Below are positions 52,685 through 60,566 of a stretch of DNA of 64,000 nt, piece by piece (position 1 is the stretch's first letter; each line of letters opens with the position of its first letter). The translations under genes were made by a program, and so were the position numbers. This stretch comes from Candidatus Paceibacterota bacterium (GTDB lineage: Bacteria > Verrucomicrobiota > Verrucomicrobiia > Limisphaerales > UBA8199): the NCBI GenBank assembly GCA_035452965.1, contig DAOTCE010000001.1:434001-498000 (forward strand), written 5' to 3'. The notes beneath the pieces are model-generated. The model worked only from the letters and a program-made list of their open reading frames with translations, was not told the origin of the DNA and did not search any database.

Positions 52685-53623
52685 ATGAGCGCTCCTGCAA
52701 CCGAACCTCCTGCCCACGCGACCAACGCGGCCGTCTCCCCGCCCCCGACCGAGCGCAAGCCGCTGACGAAGAAGGAAATCGCTGCCGATCATCCCACGTG
52801 GTGCCCCGGTTGCGGCGACTTCTCCGTCCTCGCGCTCTACTTCAAGCTGATTGAAAGGCGCAAGCTGTGGCAGGAGAAGTTTACCACGATCTCCGGGATT
52901 GGCTGTTCCAGCCGCTTTCCGTATTTCGTTCAAGCCTACGGCGCGCATTACATCCACGGCCGATCGCTCCCGTTTGCCAGCGGCATTTCCCTGTCCCGAC
53001 CCGACCTCCACGTCTTTGTTTTCGGCGGTGACGGCGACCTCTTCTCCATCGGCGGCAACCATTTTACCCACACCGCCCGCAAGAACATCAAGCTCACCTG
53101 CGTGGCCATGGATAACTGGGTCTACGGCCTGACCAAGAAACAGACCTCGCCCACCTCGCCGCGAGGTTTCAAGAGCAAGACCGACGTCTGGGGCGCGGTG
53201 GATTACCCCATCAACCCGATGAAGCAGGCCATCGCCGCAGGCGCCACCCTGGTCGCGCGGACAACCAGCACCAACCCTAACCACCTGCTCCAAATGCTGG
53301 AAGCAGCCATGGACCACGACGGCTTCAGTTTCATCGAGTGCCTCAGCGAGTGCGTAGAATTCTACGAAGGCGCCTTTGACGCCGCCAACCCACGCAAAGG
53401 CGGCGTCTTCAACACGGTCCCCACAGATCACGATGTCACCAGCGAAATCGCGGCCTACAAGCTCGCCGACGAGCCGTTCCCCGGCTACTTTGGCGTCTTC
53501 TACAGAGTCTCCAAGCCCACCAAGAACGCAAACGAGGCCACCCTGAACCAGCAGGCCAGTGCCAAGTTTAAGGGCCTCAAGGACTGGCAAATCCTCCAGA
53601 AGACTTTCGACGCGATGAAATAG
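52685..53623 (+). CDS. korB: 2-oxoacid:ferredoxin oxidoreductase, beta subunit
   Basis: A 312-residue thiamine-diphosphate-binding subunit. Motifs: WCPGCGDFSV and GIGCSSRFPYF (cluster cysteines), the ThDP-binding GDGDLFSIGGNHFTHTAR with the GDGx(25-30)N pattern, and VYGLTKKQTSPTS. A Cys in SECVEFYEGAF completes the set for a [4Fe-4S] cluster. It pairs with the preceding fused gamma-alpha subunit. The ATG at 52685 is chosen; a TTG 9 nt upstream is in frame. Confidence 0.93.
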   Translation: MSAPATEPPAHATNAAVSPPPTERKPLTKKEIAADHPTWCPGCGDFSVLALYFKLIERRKLWQEKFTTISGIGCSSRFPYFVQAYGAHYIHGRSLPFASGISLSRPDLHVFVFGGDGDLFSIGGNHFTHTARKNIKLTCVAMDNWVYGLTKKQTSPTSPRGFKSKTDVWGAVDYPINPMKQAIAAGATLVARTTSTNPNHLLQMLEAAMDHDGFSFIECLSECVEFYEGAFDAANPRKGGVFNTVPTDHDVTSEIAAYKLADEPFPGYFGVFYRVSKPTKNANEATLNQQASAKFKGLKDWQILQKTFDAMK

Positions 53624-53730
53624 TCTGAGACGGAGCAGCCGTCGGCGGAGTCCGTTAAACGCACCTCCCTGCTTATCTCCAGCACCCCCGCCAGACGGGC
53701 GAGGGCGCCACTATGGCAATCGCACCCCGT

Positions 53731-53902
53731 CGTTGGCTTGCGGATAGCCTGTCAATGCGGTCCGGCTACGGTGTGGTTCCCATGGGGGCCGACCCCCATG
53801 GGAACCACACCGTAGCCCCTCCACATCGGCACCGTATCACCCAGCCAGAGGAGACTGGGAAAGGCAGGCAGGCAGCATCACTGTCCAAAATATGGACAGC
53901 GT
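53731..53902 (-). repeat. Dispersed non-coding repeat element, copy B (inverted)
   Basis: An inverted copy of the element at 40690-40887. Its hairpin is at 53765-53816, with perfect 24-nt arms starting GCTACGGTGTGGTTCCCATG and a 4-nt loop CCGA. The second palindrome reads CTGTCCAAAATATGGACAG (53881-53899), with one mismatch between arms. The conserved text GGCACCGTATCACCCAGCC lies between. The outer end CGTTGGCTTGCGGATA matches the distal end of copy A. It lies immediately beyond the 3' end of a phage-gene remnant. Confidence 0.85.
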
Positions 53903-54308
53903 GCCTGCCAGGGCGGATGCTTGGCCCAGGAATACGGGACTGTATTAGCGGCTGGCGGCACTTGGCTAACGCAGCAGTCTGACGTATGGGGCAGCCCAGT
54001 CTACCCCTTTCGCCCGCGTCTTTTTGCTGACACGGCCGTTTCATTTCGCCCCTTTCGCACCGCGACACCCCTTTCGCCCGCGTGATGGCCTCGGCGGCCT
54101 CACGCTCGACCAGGGCCATGTGTGCGTTGTAAGCCGACACACGCGCCGGCCAATCGAACTTGCTCGACCATTTCTCCATCAAAACCTTGCTCCGGCTCAG
54201 CTTCGCAGCCGTCTTCGCCAGCGACCGTTCCGGTCCCTGGCTCAGGTAAAGGTTGAAGGCGGCAAACGCCTCGTCGCTCTCCTTCGGTTGTTGTTCGAAT
54301 GCCATCAT
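53766..54308 (-). pseudogene. Phage-related terminase-small-subunit-like remnant
   Basis: The first about 85 residues (54308 down to about 54050) look genuine: ESDEAFAAFNLYLSQGPERS, LAKTAAKLSRSK and WSSKFDWPARVSAYNAHM. This pattern (ESxxAFxAFxxYL, then a helix-turn-helix-like segment and WSxxxxWxxRxxAY) is seen in short phage-encoded proteins next to terminase genes. From about 54040 onward the frame becomes Arg/Cys-rich and runs into the repeat at 53731-53902, so the natural C-terminus has been lost or replaced. No other phage gene is nearby. Interpreted as a decayed prophage fragment. Confidence 0.55.
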
Positions 54309-54356
54309 AATTTCGCCTTTATTTCCTCCTCACACGTGGCTTTACTTTGGCACCTT

Positions 54357-54863
54357 ATGAAAACTCAGATTCGCCAACTGCTCCTCTGCACCGTCCTCTT
54401 TGCGCTTGCCACCCTGCAATCGTCCGCAGGCGACTACACTCCCGGCTCGGGCTGGCAGACTTTCAACTTCTACACTTGGACGAGCCAGGATTTCGACCGT
54501 CCGTTCACATTCCAGATAGCCCCCGGCCAGCGAGCCCTTCTCCACGTCACCGATTTCGAGTATGCGGCCGAGAGCTTCACGATATACAGCTATGGTTTGT
54601 ACGGCTGGCAAACCCCTGCGGTGTCTGCGAACATGAACCGCCATACCTTTAACATCGATGAGGCTTTCAACGATCCGGCCTGGAGCAGTGCAACATTCGA
54701 ATTGCTGCCCGACTACTACTCTCTGACCTTCAGGCTCAACCAGTGGTCCACTGATTATTTGGACGGCATGGGCGCTTTCAAGGTGGACATTATTCCCGAA
54801 CCCACCACGCCAGTGCTCCTGCTCGTGGCTAGCCTTGCCGGCTTGCGCTCTCGCAAGCGTTAG
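54357..54863 (+). CDS. PEP-CTERM-anchored exported protein
   Basis: A 168-residue protein with a signal peptide (residues 1-24, cleavage near SSAGD). The mature domain is a small beta-sandwich-like region rich in aromatic residues (TFNFYTWTSQDF, FTIYSYGLYGW). The C-terminus is a PEP-CTERM sorting signal: IIPEPTTPV, a hydrophobic stretch LLLVASLAG and the basic end LRSRKR. It is presumably processed by an exosortase encoded elsewhere and placed on the cell surface or into exopolysaccharide. The sorting sequence is compact but complete. Confidence 0.85.
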   Translation: MKTQIRQLLLCTVLFALATLQSSAGDYTPGSGWQTFNFYTWTSQDFDRPFTFQIAPGQRALLHVTDFEYAAESFTIYSYGLYGWQTPAVSANMNRHTFNIDEAFNDPAWSSATFELLPDYYSLTFRLNQWSTDYLDGMGAFKVDIIPEPTTPVLLLVASLAGLRSRKR

Positions 54864-55226
54864 CCCCACGCGGACGCTCTCGCGCCAACGGCAGCCGCGG
54901 GAAGGGCCACCCGACCCCAGAGAGGGTGGTTCCTTCCCCATTGCCTGTGCTGTGGTTCTCTCTCTCAGCGTTGGGCACCCGGAAGCGCATTATCTGACCG
55001 CAGGTGTCCACGGCTGAGAGTGTTGGTTCCGGCGAAGAGCAGTCCCCCGTCAGGGCTGCGGAAGTCTGTTGTGACACGCGGAATTCCACAACAGCACTCG
55101 CAATCCCCGGCGGGGGACATTTCGCATGGCTTCCCGGCTCCGCGACAACAGGTCAGGGGGCCGGACCATCTTGTCTCCCCGACGGGAGACAAATTCGTCC
55201 ACAACCGGCCAGCAGTGCTGGGCGAC
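54864..55226. other. Intergenic region, no gene supported
   Basis: This 363-nt stretch follows the PEP-CTERM gene. Frames on both strands are open for about 100 codons but have Ser/Arg/Pro-rich, non-coding character. No promoter, terminator or shared repeat was found. Confidence 0.4.
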
Positions 55227-55394
55227 TCAGGCCGGTTGCTCGCCTGGACAACTCTCGGTGCGATTCGGTGCCTGGGTGTGAAAGCGGAAACCCTCGTCGT
55301 CCCGCCGCCCAAGCGGGGAACCGTCGGCGGCATACAATTCCAGAACTAATCCGCCGGCCACGAAGGCCAGTACACTTAACGCCAAGTCAATCAC
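55227..55394 (-). CDS. Small single-TM protein (55 residues)
   Basis: A short reading frame with a GTG start (55394) and a TGA stop. Residues 2-21 form a transmembrane helix (IDLALSVLAFVAGGLVLELY), followed by a soluble tail beginning AADGSPLGRRDDEGFRFHTQ. The sharp switch from hydrophobic helix to charged tail with a Gly-Phe-aromatic motif resembles small anchored proteins I associate with this phylum; homology is unproven. The codon composition fits the neighbouring genes and no larger frame competes. A function cannot be given. Confidence 0.45.
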   Translation of the reverse strand: MIDLALSVLAFVAGGLVLELYAADGSPLGRRDDEGFRFHTQAPNRTESCPGEQPA

Positions 55395-55562
55395 GCTTTC
55401 CCGGCAGCAGCCTCAATGCCATGCTGAACCAGGAATTGCCTAGTGCCTCGGCGGCGGGGCGCGCTGCCGCCGCGCGCGCCGTGGATGCCGGATAAGGTCA
55501 ACACAGGGGATTTCCGGCGCGGTTGCCAGTTCCGCGGTGAGCGAGCGCCAGGAGTCCTCCCC

Positions 55563-55605
55563 GCGCGAGGAACATAATGGGACAGCACTGTCCATTCTTC
55601 CGCGC
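55563..55605. repeat. Imperfect inverted repeat centred on GGACAG-CA-CTGTCC
   Basis: GCGCGAGGAACATAATGG and GACAG are followed by CA, then CTGTCCATTCTTCC and GCGC, which pair with two or three mismatches. The core GGACAG/CTGTCC is the same hexamer pair as in the 40693 and 53881 palindromes, in the opposite order. It lies downstream of sufS (minus strand). Confidence 0.5.
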
Positions 55606-55663
55606 TCCTTGCTTGCCGCCGGGCCGATCGGCTTGCGGGCCTTGCAGAGCCCCCGCCGCCAGG

Positions 55664-56932
55664 CTAGGCGGCGCCGAAGAACTGTTGAATCTCGCCCAGG
55701 ACTTTCACGAGGCAATCAATCTCTTCCGTGGTGTTGTAGAGATAGAAACTGGCTCGGGCAGTGGATTCAACGCCCAGTTTGCGCATGAGCGGTTGGTTGC
55801 AGTGGTGGCCGCCGCGCAGAGCGACGCCGCGCTGGTCAGCCACGGTGACCACATCATGCGCGTGAATGTCTTTCAAAAGGAAGCTCACCAGCCCGGCGCG
55901 GCCGATGTGCGGGCCGAAAAGCCGGATGTCCTGCTTGAGCCGGGAGAGTTCAGCGTAAGCGTAAGCGCCCAGTTCCTGATCGTGCTGCGCGATAGCGCGC
56001 CGCCCGATGCGGTCGAGGTAGTCCATTGCCGCGTGCAGCCCCACGGCGCCGGAGATGTTTGGCGTGCCGGCTTCAAATCTGTGCGGGGCGTGTTTCCAGG
56101 TGCTTTGGTGGTAGTCAACGTTCAGGATCATCTCGCCGCCGCCCTGATACGGCGGCATCGTCTCCAGCGTTGCCTGCCGCCCGTACAAGATGCCGATACC
56201 CGTCGGCCCGCACATCTTGTGTCCCGAAAAGGCGAGGAAGTCACAGCCGATTTCCTGGACATCAATCGGCCGATGCCCGGCGCTTTGCGCCGCGTCAACG
56301 AGGGTCGTCACTCCCAGCTTGCGCGCGCGCGCGCACAATTCCGCCACCGGGTTGATCGTGCCCAGCGAGTTTGAGATATGAGTCATGGCAAACAGCTTCA
56401 CCTTCCGGGTGAGGAACTCGTCAAGGCGACCCAGGTCGAGCAAGCCGATGTCACCAGTGACCGGAAGGTAAGCGAGCCGGGCACCGGTGCGCTCTGCCAG
56501 CAACTGCCAGGGGACGAGGTTGCTATGGTGCTCCATTTCGGTGAGCAAGATGATGTCGCCGGCCTTGATATGCGTTGCGCCCCAGGCCTGCGCGACGAGG
56601 TTGATCCCCTCGGTGGTGCCGCGTGTGAAGATGATCTCTTCCGCGCTGCGGGCGTTAATGAACTTCGCGGCCCGCGCGCGCGCGGCCTCAAAGGCCGCAG
56701 TGGCGCGATTGCTCAATTCGTGTATCCCGCGATGGACGTTGGCGTTGTCCCGTTCGTAATAATGGCGCAGGGCCTCCAGCAGGGCTCGCGGCTTCTGTGT
56801 GGTCGCCGCGTTGTCAAGATAGATCAAGGGCCGGCTATGGACCTTTTGCTGAAGGATGGGGAAATCGGCCCGGATGGCGGCCCAGTCTATTGCTTTCTTC
56901 CGCTGCATCGGCACGGCGGCTTCGGTAGTCAT
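55664..56932 (-). CDS. sufS: Cysteine desulfurase SufS
   Basis: A 422-residue PLP enzyme providing persulfide sulfur for Fe-S assembly. YLDNAATTQKP, TEMEHHSNLVPWQ, VDAAQSAGH and the PLP lysine in FSGHKMCGPTGIGILYG (group II type) are followed by RGGHHCNQPLMRKLG with the active Cys. It closes the operon sufD-sufU-sufT-sufS; the gap to sufT is 7 nt. A group II desulfurase paired with SufU is typical of SUF systems using SufU as sulfur acceptor. Confidence 0.95.
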   Translation of the reverse strand: MTTEAAVPMQRKKAIDWAAIRADFPILQQKVHSRPLIYLDNAATTQKPRALLEALRHYYERDNANVHRGIHELSNRATAAFEAARARAAKFINARSAEEIIFTRGTTEGINLVAQAWGATHIKAGDIILLTEMEHHSNLVPWQLLAERTGARLAYLPVTGDIGLLDLGRLDEFLTRKVKLFAMTHISNSLGTINPVAELCARARKLGVTTLVDAAQSAGHRPIDVQEIGCDFLAFSGHKMCGPTGIGILYGRQATLETMPPYQGGGEMILNVDYHQSTWKHAPHRFEAGTPNISGAVGLHAAMDYLDRIGRRAIAQHDQELGAYAYAELSRLKQDIRLFGPHIGRAGLVSFLLKDIHAHDVVTVADQRGVALRGGHHCNQPLMRKLGVESTARASFYLYNTTEEIDCLVKVLGEIQQFFGAA

Positions 56933-56939
56933 ATTCCGC

Positions 56940-57488
56940 TTAGAGCAATCCCAGCTGCAATTTGGCTTGTTCCGTCATCATGCCCTGGTTCCACGGCGGG
57001 TCCCAGACCAGTTCCACGGCCACGTCGTCCACGCCCTCCAGGCTGAGCACTTTGTTCTGCACATCCTGGGCGATCATGGGGCCCATGCCGCAGCCGGGCG
57101 CTGTTAAAGTCATCTTCACATCCACGCGATAGCTCCCGGCGGCAAGCAGCGTGAGGTGGCAATCGTAAATGAGGCCGAGATCCACGATGTTGACGGGGAT
57201 TTCGGGATCGTAACAGGAACGCAACTGATTCCAAATCTCCTTCTCCAGCCCCTCCTGGGTGACCGGGCCGCCGCTGCCGGGAGGTTTGGCCGCCACTTCC
57301 AGGCCGAGCGCGTCTGCATCCTTGCCTTCGATGCGAAACATGTTTCCATTTACAATCACCGTGTAGCTTCCGCCAAGGGTTTGGGTGATTTGCGCCTGCT
57401 GGCCCTTCTGCAAAGTCACGCGATCGCCGATCGGGATGATGGCCGCCTCGACATCGCGGGTCAATATGACTGGTTCATCGCTGCTCAT
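56940..57488 (-). CDS. sufT: Putative Fe-S cluster assembly protein SufT (MIP18/DUF59)
   Basis: A 182-residue protein. The N-terminal about 80 residues carry a small beta domain (VTLQKGQQAQITQTLGGSYT), and the C-terminal DUF59/MIP18 domain has YDPEIPVNIVDLGLIYD, MTLTAPGCGMGP with the conserved Cys, and VELVWDPPWNQGMM. SufT proteins support Fe-S protein maturation under high-demand conditions. The start ATG at 57488 is selected because residues upstream of it are Arg-rich and non-homologous. It lies between sufU (50 nt upstream) and sufS. Confidence 0.9.
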   Translation of the reverse strand: MSSDEPVILTRDVEAAIIPIGDRVTLQKGQQAQITQTLGGSYTVIVNGNMFRIEGKDADALGLEVAAKPPGSGGPVTQEGLEKEIWNQLRSCYDPEIPVNIVDLGLIYDCHLTLLAAGSYRVDVKMTLTAPGCGMGPMIAQDVQNKVLSLEGVDDVAVELVWDPPWNQGMMTEQAKLQLGLL

Positions 57489-57538
57489 GCTGTCAATGGG
57501 CTGAAATATAACCGATAAAGACGTGGCTGTCTCGTCCC

Positions 57539-57994
57539 TCAAGTCTCGTCGTTCTCGGTGCTGACGGGGAGACCCTCGCCCTTGAGAGCCGCCATGACGG
57601 CATGCCACGAAAGGATGGCGCACTTGACCCGCGCGGGGAATTTGTGCACGCCCGCAAAAACCGCCAGTTTGCCCACGTCACCGGCTACCCGGCCGGTCGT
57701 CACCATCTCATGGACCTGCTCGAACATCTTGTGCACGTCACCGCGGGACTTGCCCTTGACGGCTTCGGTCAGCAGCGAGGCCGAGGCTTTGGAAATGCAG
57801 CAGCCCGAGCCGAGGAAGCTGATGTCCTTGACGACCTCTCCGTCCATGGTCAGGAAGAGCTGCAACTGATCGCCGCACAGAGGGTTGTGCCCCTGGGCCG
57901 AGCGGGTCGCGCCGCTCAGTTCGTGGAAATTGCGGGGCCGCTTGCAGTGGTCGAGGATAACCTGCTGGTAGAGATCGCTCAGTTCGTCAAACAC
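57539..57994 (-). CDS. sufU: SUF sulfur-transfer/scaffold protein SufU
   Basis: A 151-residue IscU-fold protein with a GTG start (57994) overlapping the sufD stop by 8 nt. The three zinc/sulfur-binding cysteines are in NPLCGDQLQL, GSGCCISKASASLL (with an additional adjacent Cys) and KCAILSWHAV. The GSGCxxSxAS block separates SufU from IscU. It accepts sulfur from SufS and passes it to SufB. Confidence 0.92.
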   Translation of the reverse strand: MFDELSDLYQQVILDHCKRPRNFHELSGATRSAQGHNPLCGDQLQLFLTMDGEVVKDISFLGSGCCISKASASLLTEAVKGKSRGDVHKMFEQVHEMVTTGRVAGDVGKLAVFAGVHKFPARVKCAILSWHAVMAALKGEGLPVSTENDET

Positions 57995-59348
57995 CTTTGT
58001 GCTCTCCCACGCGCGGGTTCTGCTCCAGCCGCTCCCACACCAGCCGGTCCAACTCCTCCCGCGCCGGCGCGTAGCGGACGCGCTCAATGATCTCACCGGC
58101 AAAGGCGTGGATTAACATCCGCCGCGCCGTATCGGTGCCAATGCCCCGCGCGCGCAGGTAGAAAATGGACTCCTCGTTCAATTGCCCGACCGTCGCTCCG
58201 TGCGTGCACTTCACGTCATCGGCGTAAATCTCCAGTTGCGGCTTGGTGTCCACGGTCGCGTCTTCCGAGAGCAGGAGATTCTTGTTGGTCTGCTTGGCAT
58301 CCGTCTTCTGCGCCGCGGGCCGCACGAGGATGCGCCCATGAAAAACGCCCCTGGACCGGCCATCGAGAATGCCGTTGTAATACTCGTGGCTGTTACAGTG
58401 CGGCTGGGCGTGCTCCACCACCATGTGATGGTCGGCCAGTTGATCGCCCCGCGTCAGGTAAAGTCCATTCAGAGTGCACTCCACCCCTTCGCCCGCCAGG
58501 ACGGTGCGAATGTTGTTGCGCGACAGGCGCGCGCCGGCGGCAATCGAGTGCGAGGTGAAGTTGCAGCTTCGCCCCAATTGCGCATGCACCGCCGCGATAT
58601 GAAAGGCAGTCCGATTTTCATCTTGGAACTTCGCGTGCTCCACCACCGCGCCCTCTCCCAGAACCACCTCCGTCACGGCGTTCGTGAAGCAGGGCGCCTG
58701 GCCAATGCTGACGTGGCTCTCCAGCACGGTCACCTGACTGGCCTCCTCGGCGATGATCAGGTTGCGCGGATGCGCGGTCGCCCCGGCCTCCTTCGCCGTC
58801 GAGATGAACAAGAGGTGAACCGGCATCTCCAGGCGCTCGCCGGCCGGGATGTGAATAAAGCCGCCGTCCTGGAAGAAAGCTGCGTTGAGAGCCGCAAACG
58901 GATTGCCCTCGCTCTGCGCGTGACGGCCCAGGTGCTGTTCGATCAATGCAGTGTCGCCGGCCAGCGCGGCCGCCAGGCTGCCGACCCTCCCGCCCCTGGG
59001 CTGTGCCCCGGGCGAAGACAAGCCTGCCGCGTAGTGGCCATTGACGAAAACAAGCCGCGCGACGGCCAGTCTCCCGAAGGTGAACGCCTCAAGGTCCTTT
59101 TGGCACAACCCGTCGCGCGAGTCTGCTAGAACGGGCTTGAAGGGCAATTTGGCGATGGGGGCTACGTTCGTAAAGCGCCAGTCTTCCTGTTCGAGCGTCG
59201 GAAAACCCTCGTCGGCAAAGTGCGCAATGCCAGCCTTGCGCAAAAGCAGGACCCACGCAGGGTGCCCGGCCCGAGGAGCAAACCGCTCGAACGCCTCCAG
59301 ATACTGGTCTGTTTCTGTCATCGTCGGGTTGTCTGTCACTTGAACCAT
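57987..59348 (-). CDS. sufD: Fe-S cluster assembly protein SufD
   Basis: About 453 residues from the ATG at 59348 (an ATG at 59321 is also possible). It is a right-handed beta-helix subunit of the SufBC2D complex. The N-terminal WRFTNVAPIAKLPF is followed by beta-helix coils including TEVVLGEGAVVEHAKFQDEN, GLYLTRGDQLADHHMVVEHA and GVFHGRILVRPAAQKTDA. The C-terminal YADDVKCTHGATVGQLNEES carries the conserved His of SufD. It is the first gene of sufDUTS; sufB and sufC are not in the window. Confidence 0.92.
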   Translation of the reverse strand: MVQVTDNPTMTETDQYLEAFERFAPRAGHPAWVLLLRKAGIAHFADEGFPTLEQEDWRFTNVAPIAKLPFKPVLADSRDGLCQKDLEAFTFGRLAVARLVFVNGHYAAGLSSPGAQPRGGRVGSLAAALAGDTALIEQHLGRHAQSEGNPFAALNAAFFQDGGFIHIPAGERLEMPVHLLFISTAKEAGATAHPRNLIIAEEASQVTVLESHVSIGQAPCFTNAVTEVVLGEGAVVEHAKFQDENRTAFHIAAVHAQLGRSCNFTSHSIAAGARLSRNNIRTVLAGEGVECTLNGLYLTRGDQLADHHMVVEHAQPHCNSHEYYNGILDGRSRGVFHGRILVRPAAQKTDAKQTNKNLLLSEDATVDTKPQLEIYADDVKCTHGATVGQLNEESIFYLRARGIGTDTARRMLIHAFAGEIIERVRYAPAREELDRLVWERLEQNPRVGEHKGV

Positions 59349-59496
59349 AGTCCGTAAAGCTGCAATTGTCTCTCGATTTAAGGCCCCTACTCTTCCACGC
59401 GAAAGGAGCTTTCGCAAGTCAGCATGGGGCCGGGTGGCTATTCCCGCCGCGGCGTTCGCCGGGTGGATGGACCTCGCGGCAACCGGCGCCTCCCGC

Positions 59497-60561
59497 TCAG
59501 TCGCTCAGCCACCGCTCCCGATGGGTGGCGACAAAATCGTCGTCATTCAAGTGCGGGTAGGCGGCGTAGACCCGATCAATCTCCTCGCGCTGCCCGGCGC
59601 TCAGCCCCTCGCGCGGGTCCAGGCACCAGATACCCTCAAACAAGCCCTGACGCCGCAGCACCTCGTGCAGCCCGGCGATGCAGCCCGCGAATCCGTTCGC
59701 CGCGTCAAAGAACGCCGCGTTGCAGTCCGTCACCTCCGAAGCCTTCCGCACCAGTTCCGCCGGCACCGCCCCGCCGCTCTCGACTGCCCGGTGACATTCC
59801 CACAGCAGCTTGACCGCCGCGCGCGTCCAAACCGCCCAATGCCCCAGCAAACCGCCCACAACCCGCCGCTCCACCACCCGCCCGCCCACCGTGAACCGGT
59901 AAGGCGTGAGCAGATCGAGCACGATGTTATCGTCGTTGCCCGTGTAAAGCACGATGTCCTCCCGTCCCGACTCCGCCACGGCGCGCACCACCTCCAGCGT
60001 CTGGTAGCGATTGAAGGGGGCGATCTTGATGGCAACGACATTCCCGATCTCCGCGAACCGCCGCCAGAACGAGAACTGCAGCACGCGTCCGCCTACCGCC
60101 GGCTGCAGGTAGAAGCCCACCACCGGCAGCACTTCCGCCACCGCCCGGCTGTGCGCGATCAGCTCGTCCTCGCTCGCGTCCCTCAATGCCGCCAGGCTCA
60201 GCAAGCCGGCGTGGTAGCCCAGCTCCCGCAGCAACCCGGCTTCGCGCAGCGCCTGCGACGTCTCGCCGCAGATGCCGCCGATGCGCGCCAGTGGCTCGGT
60301 CCGCCTCGCGTCTGCCCGGCTGAACTCCTCGGCGGCAAGCGCCAGCACGGGCCGAAACAGGCCGACGCCCGGCTCGCGAATGGCGAACTGGGTCGTATGC
60401 ACGCCCACCGCCACTCCGCCCGCTCCTGCCGCTGCGTAGTAACGCAACAGCGCCCGCTGCCGCCGCTCGTCCAGCTTGCGCCCTGCGTTGAGCGCAAGGG
60501 GACACGCTGGAATCACCAGGCCGCGCTGCAAAGCCTGTTGGATGTCAGGTGGCAGAGACAT
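59497..60561 (-). CDS. Dihydrodipicolinate synthase-family aldolase
   Basis: A 354-residue class I aldolase of the DapA/NanA superfamily. The Schiff-base lysine is in NVVAIKIAPFNRYQTLEVV, and the catalytic Tyr in PVVGFYLQPAVGG. It is longer than typical DapA (about 290) by a C-terminal helical extension. Substrate candidates are 2-keto-3-deoxy sugars, N-acetylneuraminate or other 2-oxoacid aldols. It overlaps functionally with its neighbour: an NAD-epimerase-like gene begins 5 nt upstream on the same strand, so the two probably form one pathway. Confidence 0.85.
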   Translation of the reverse strand: MSLPPDIQQALQRGLVIPACPLALNAGRKLDERRQRALLRYYAAAGAGGVAVGVHTTQFAIREPGVGLFRPVLALAAEEFSRADARRTEPLARIGGICGETSQALREAGLLRELGYHAGLLSLAALRDASEDELIAHSRAVAEVLPVVGFYLQPAVGGRVLQFSFWRRFAEIGNVVAIKIAPFNRYQTLEVVRAVAESGREDIVLYTGNDDNIVLDLLTPYRFTVGGRVVERRVVGGLLGHWAVWTRAAVKLLWECHRAVESGGAVPAELVRKASEVTDCNAAFFDAANGFAGCIAGLHEVLRRQGLFEGIWCLDPREGLSAGQREEIDRVYAAYPHLNDDDFVATHRERWLSD

Positions 60562-60566
60562 CCAGT

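Noticed and set aside
50993..53590. An 865-codon minus-strand open frame opposite korA and korB
   Set aside because: A complementary shadow; the plus-strand proteins carry ThDP and cluster motifs, the minus frame has none.
55440..55715. A 91-codon minus-strand frame downstream of sufS
   Set aside because: Arg/Pro/Ser-rich translation and overlap with the sufS 3' end and the inverted repeat at 55563; no start signal.
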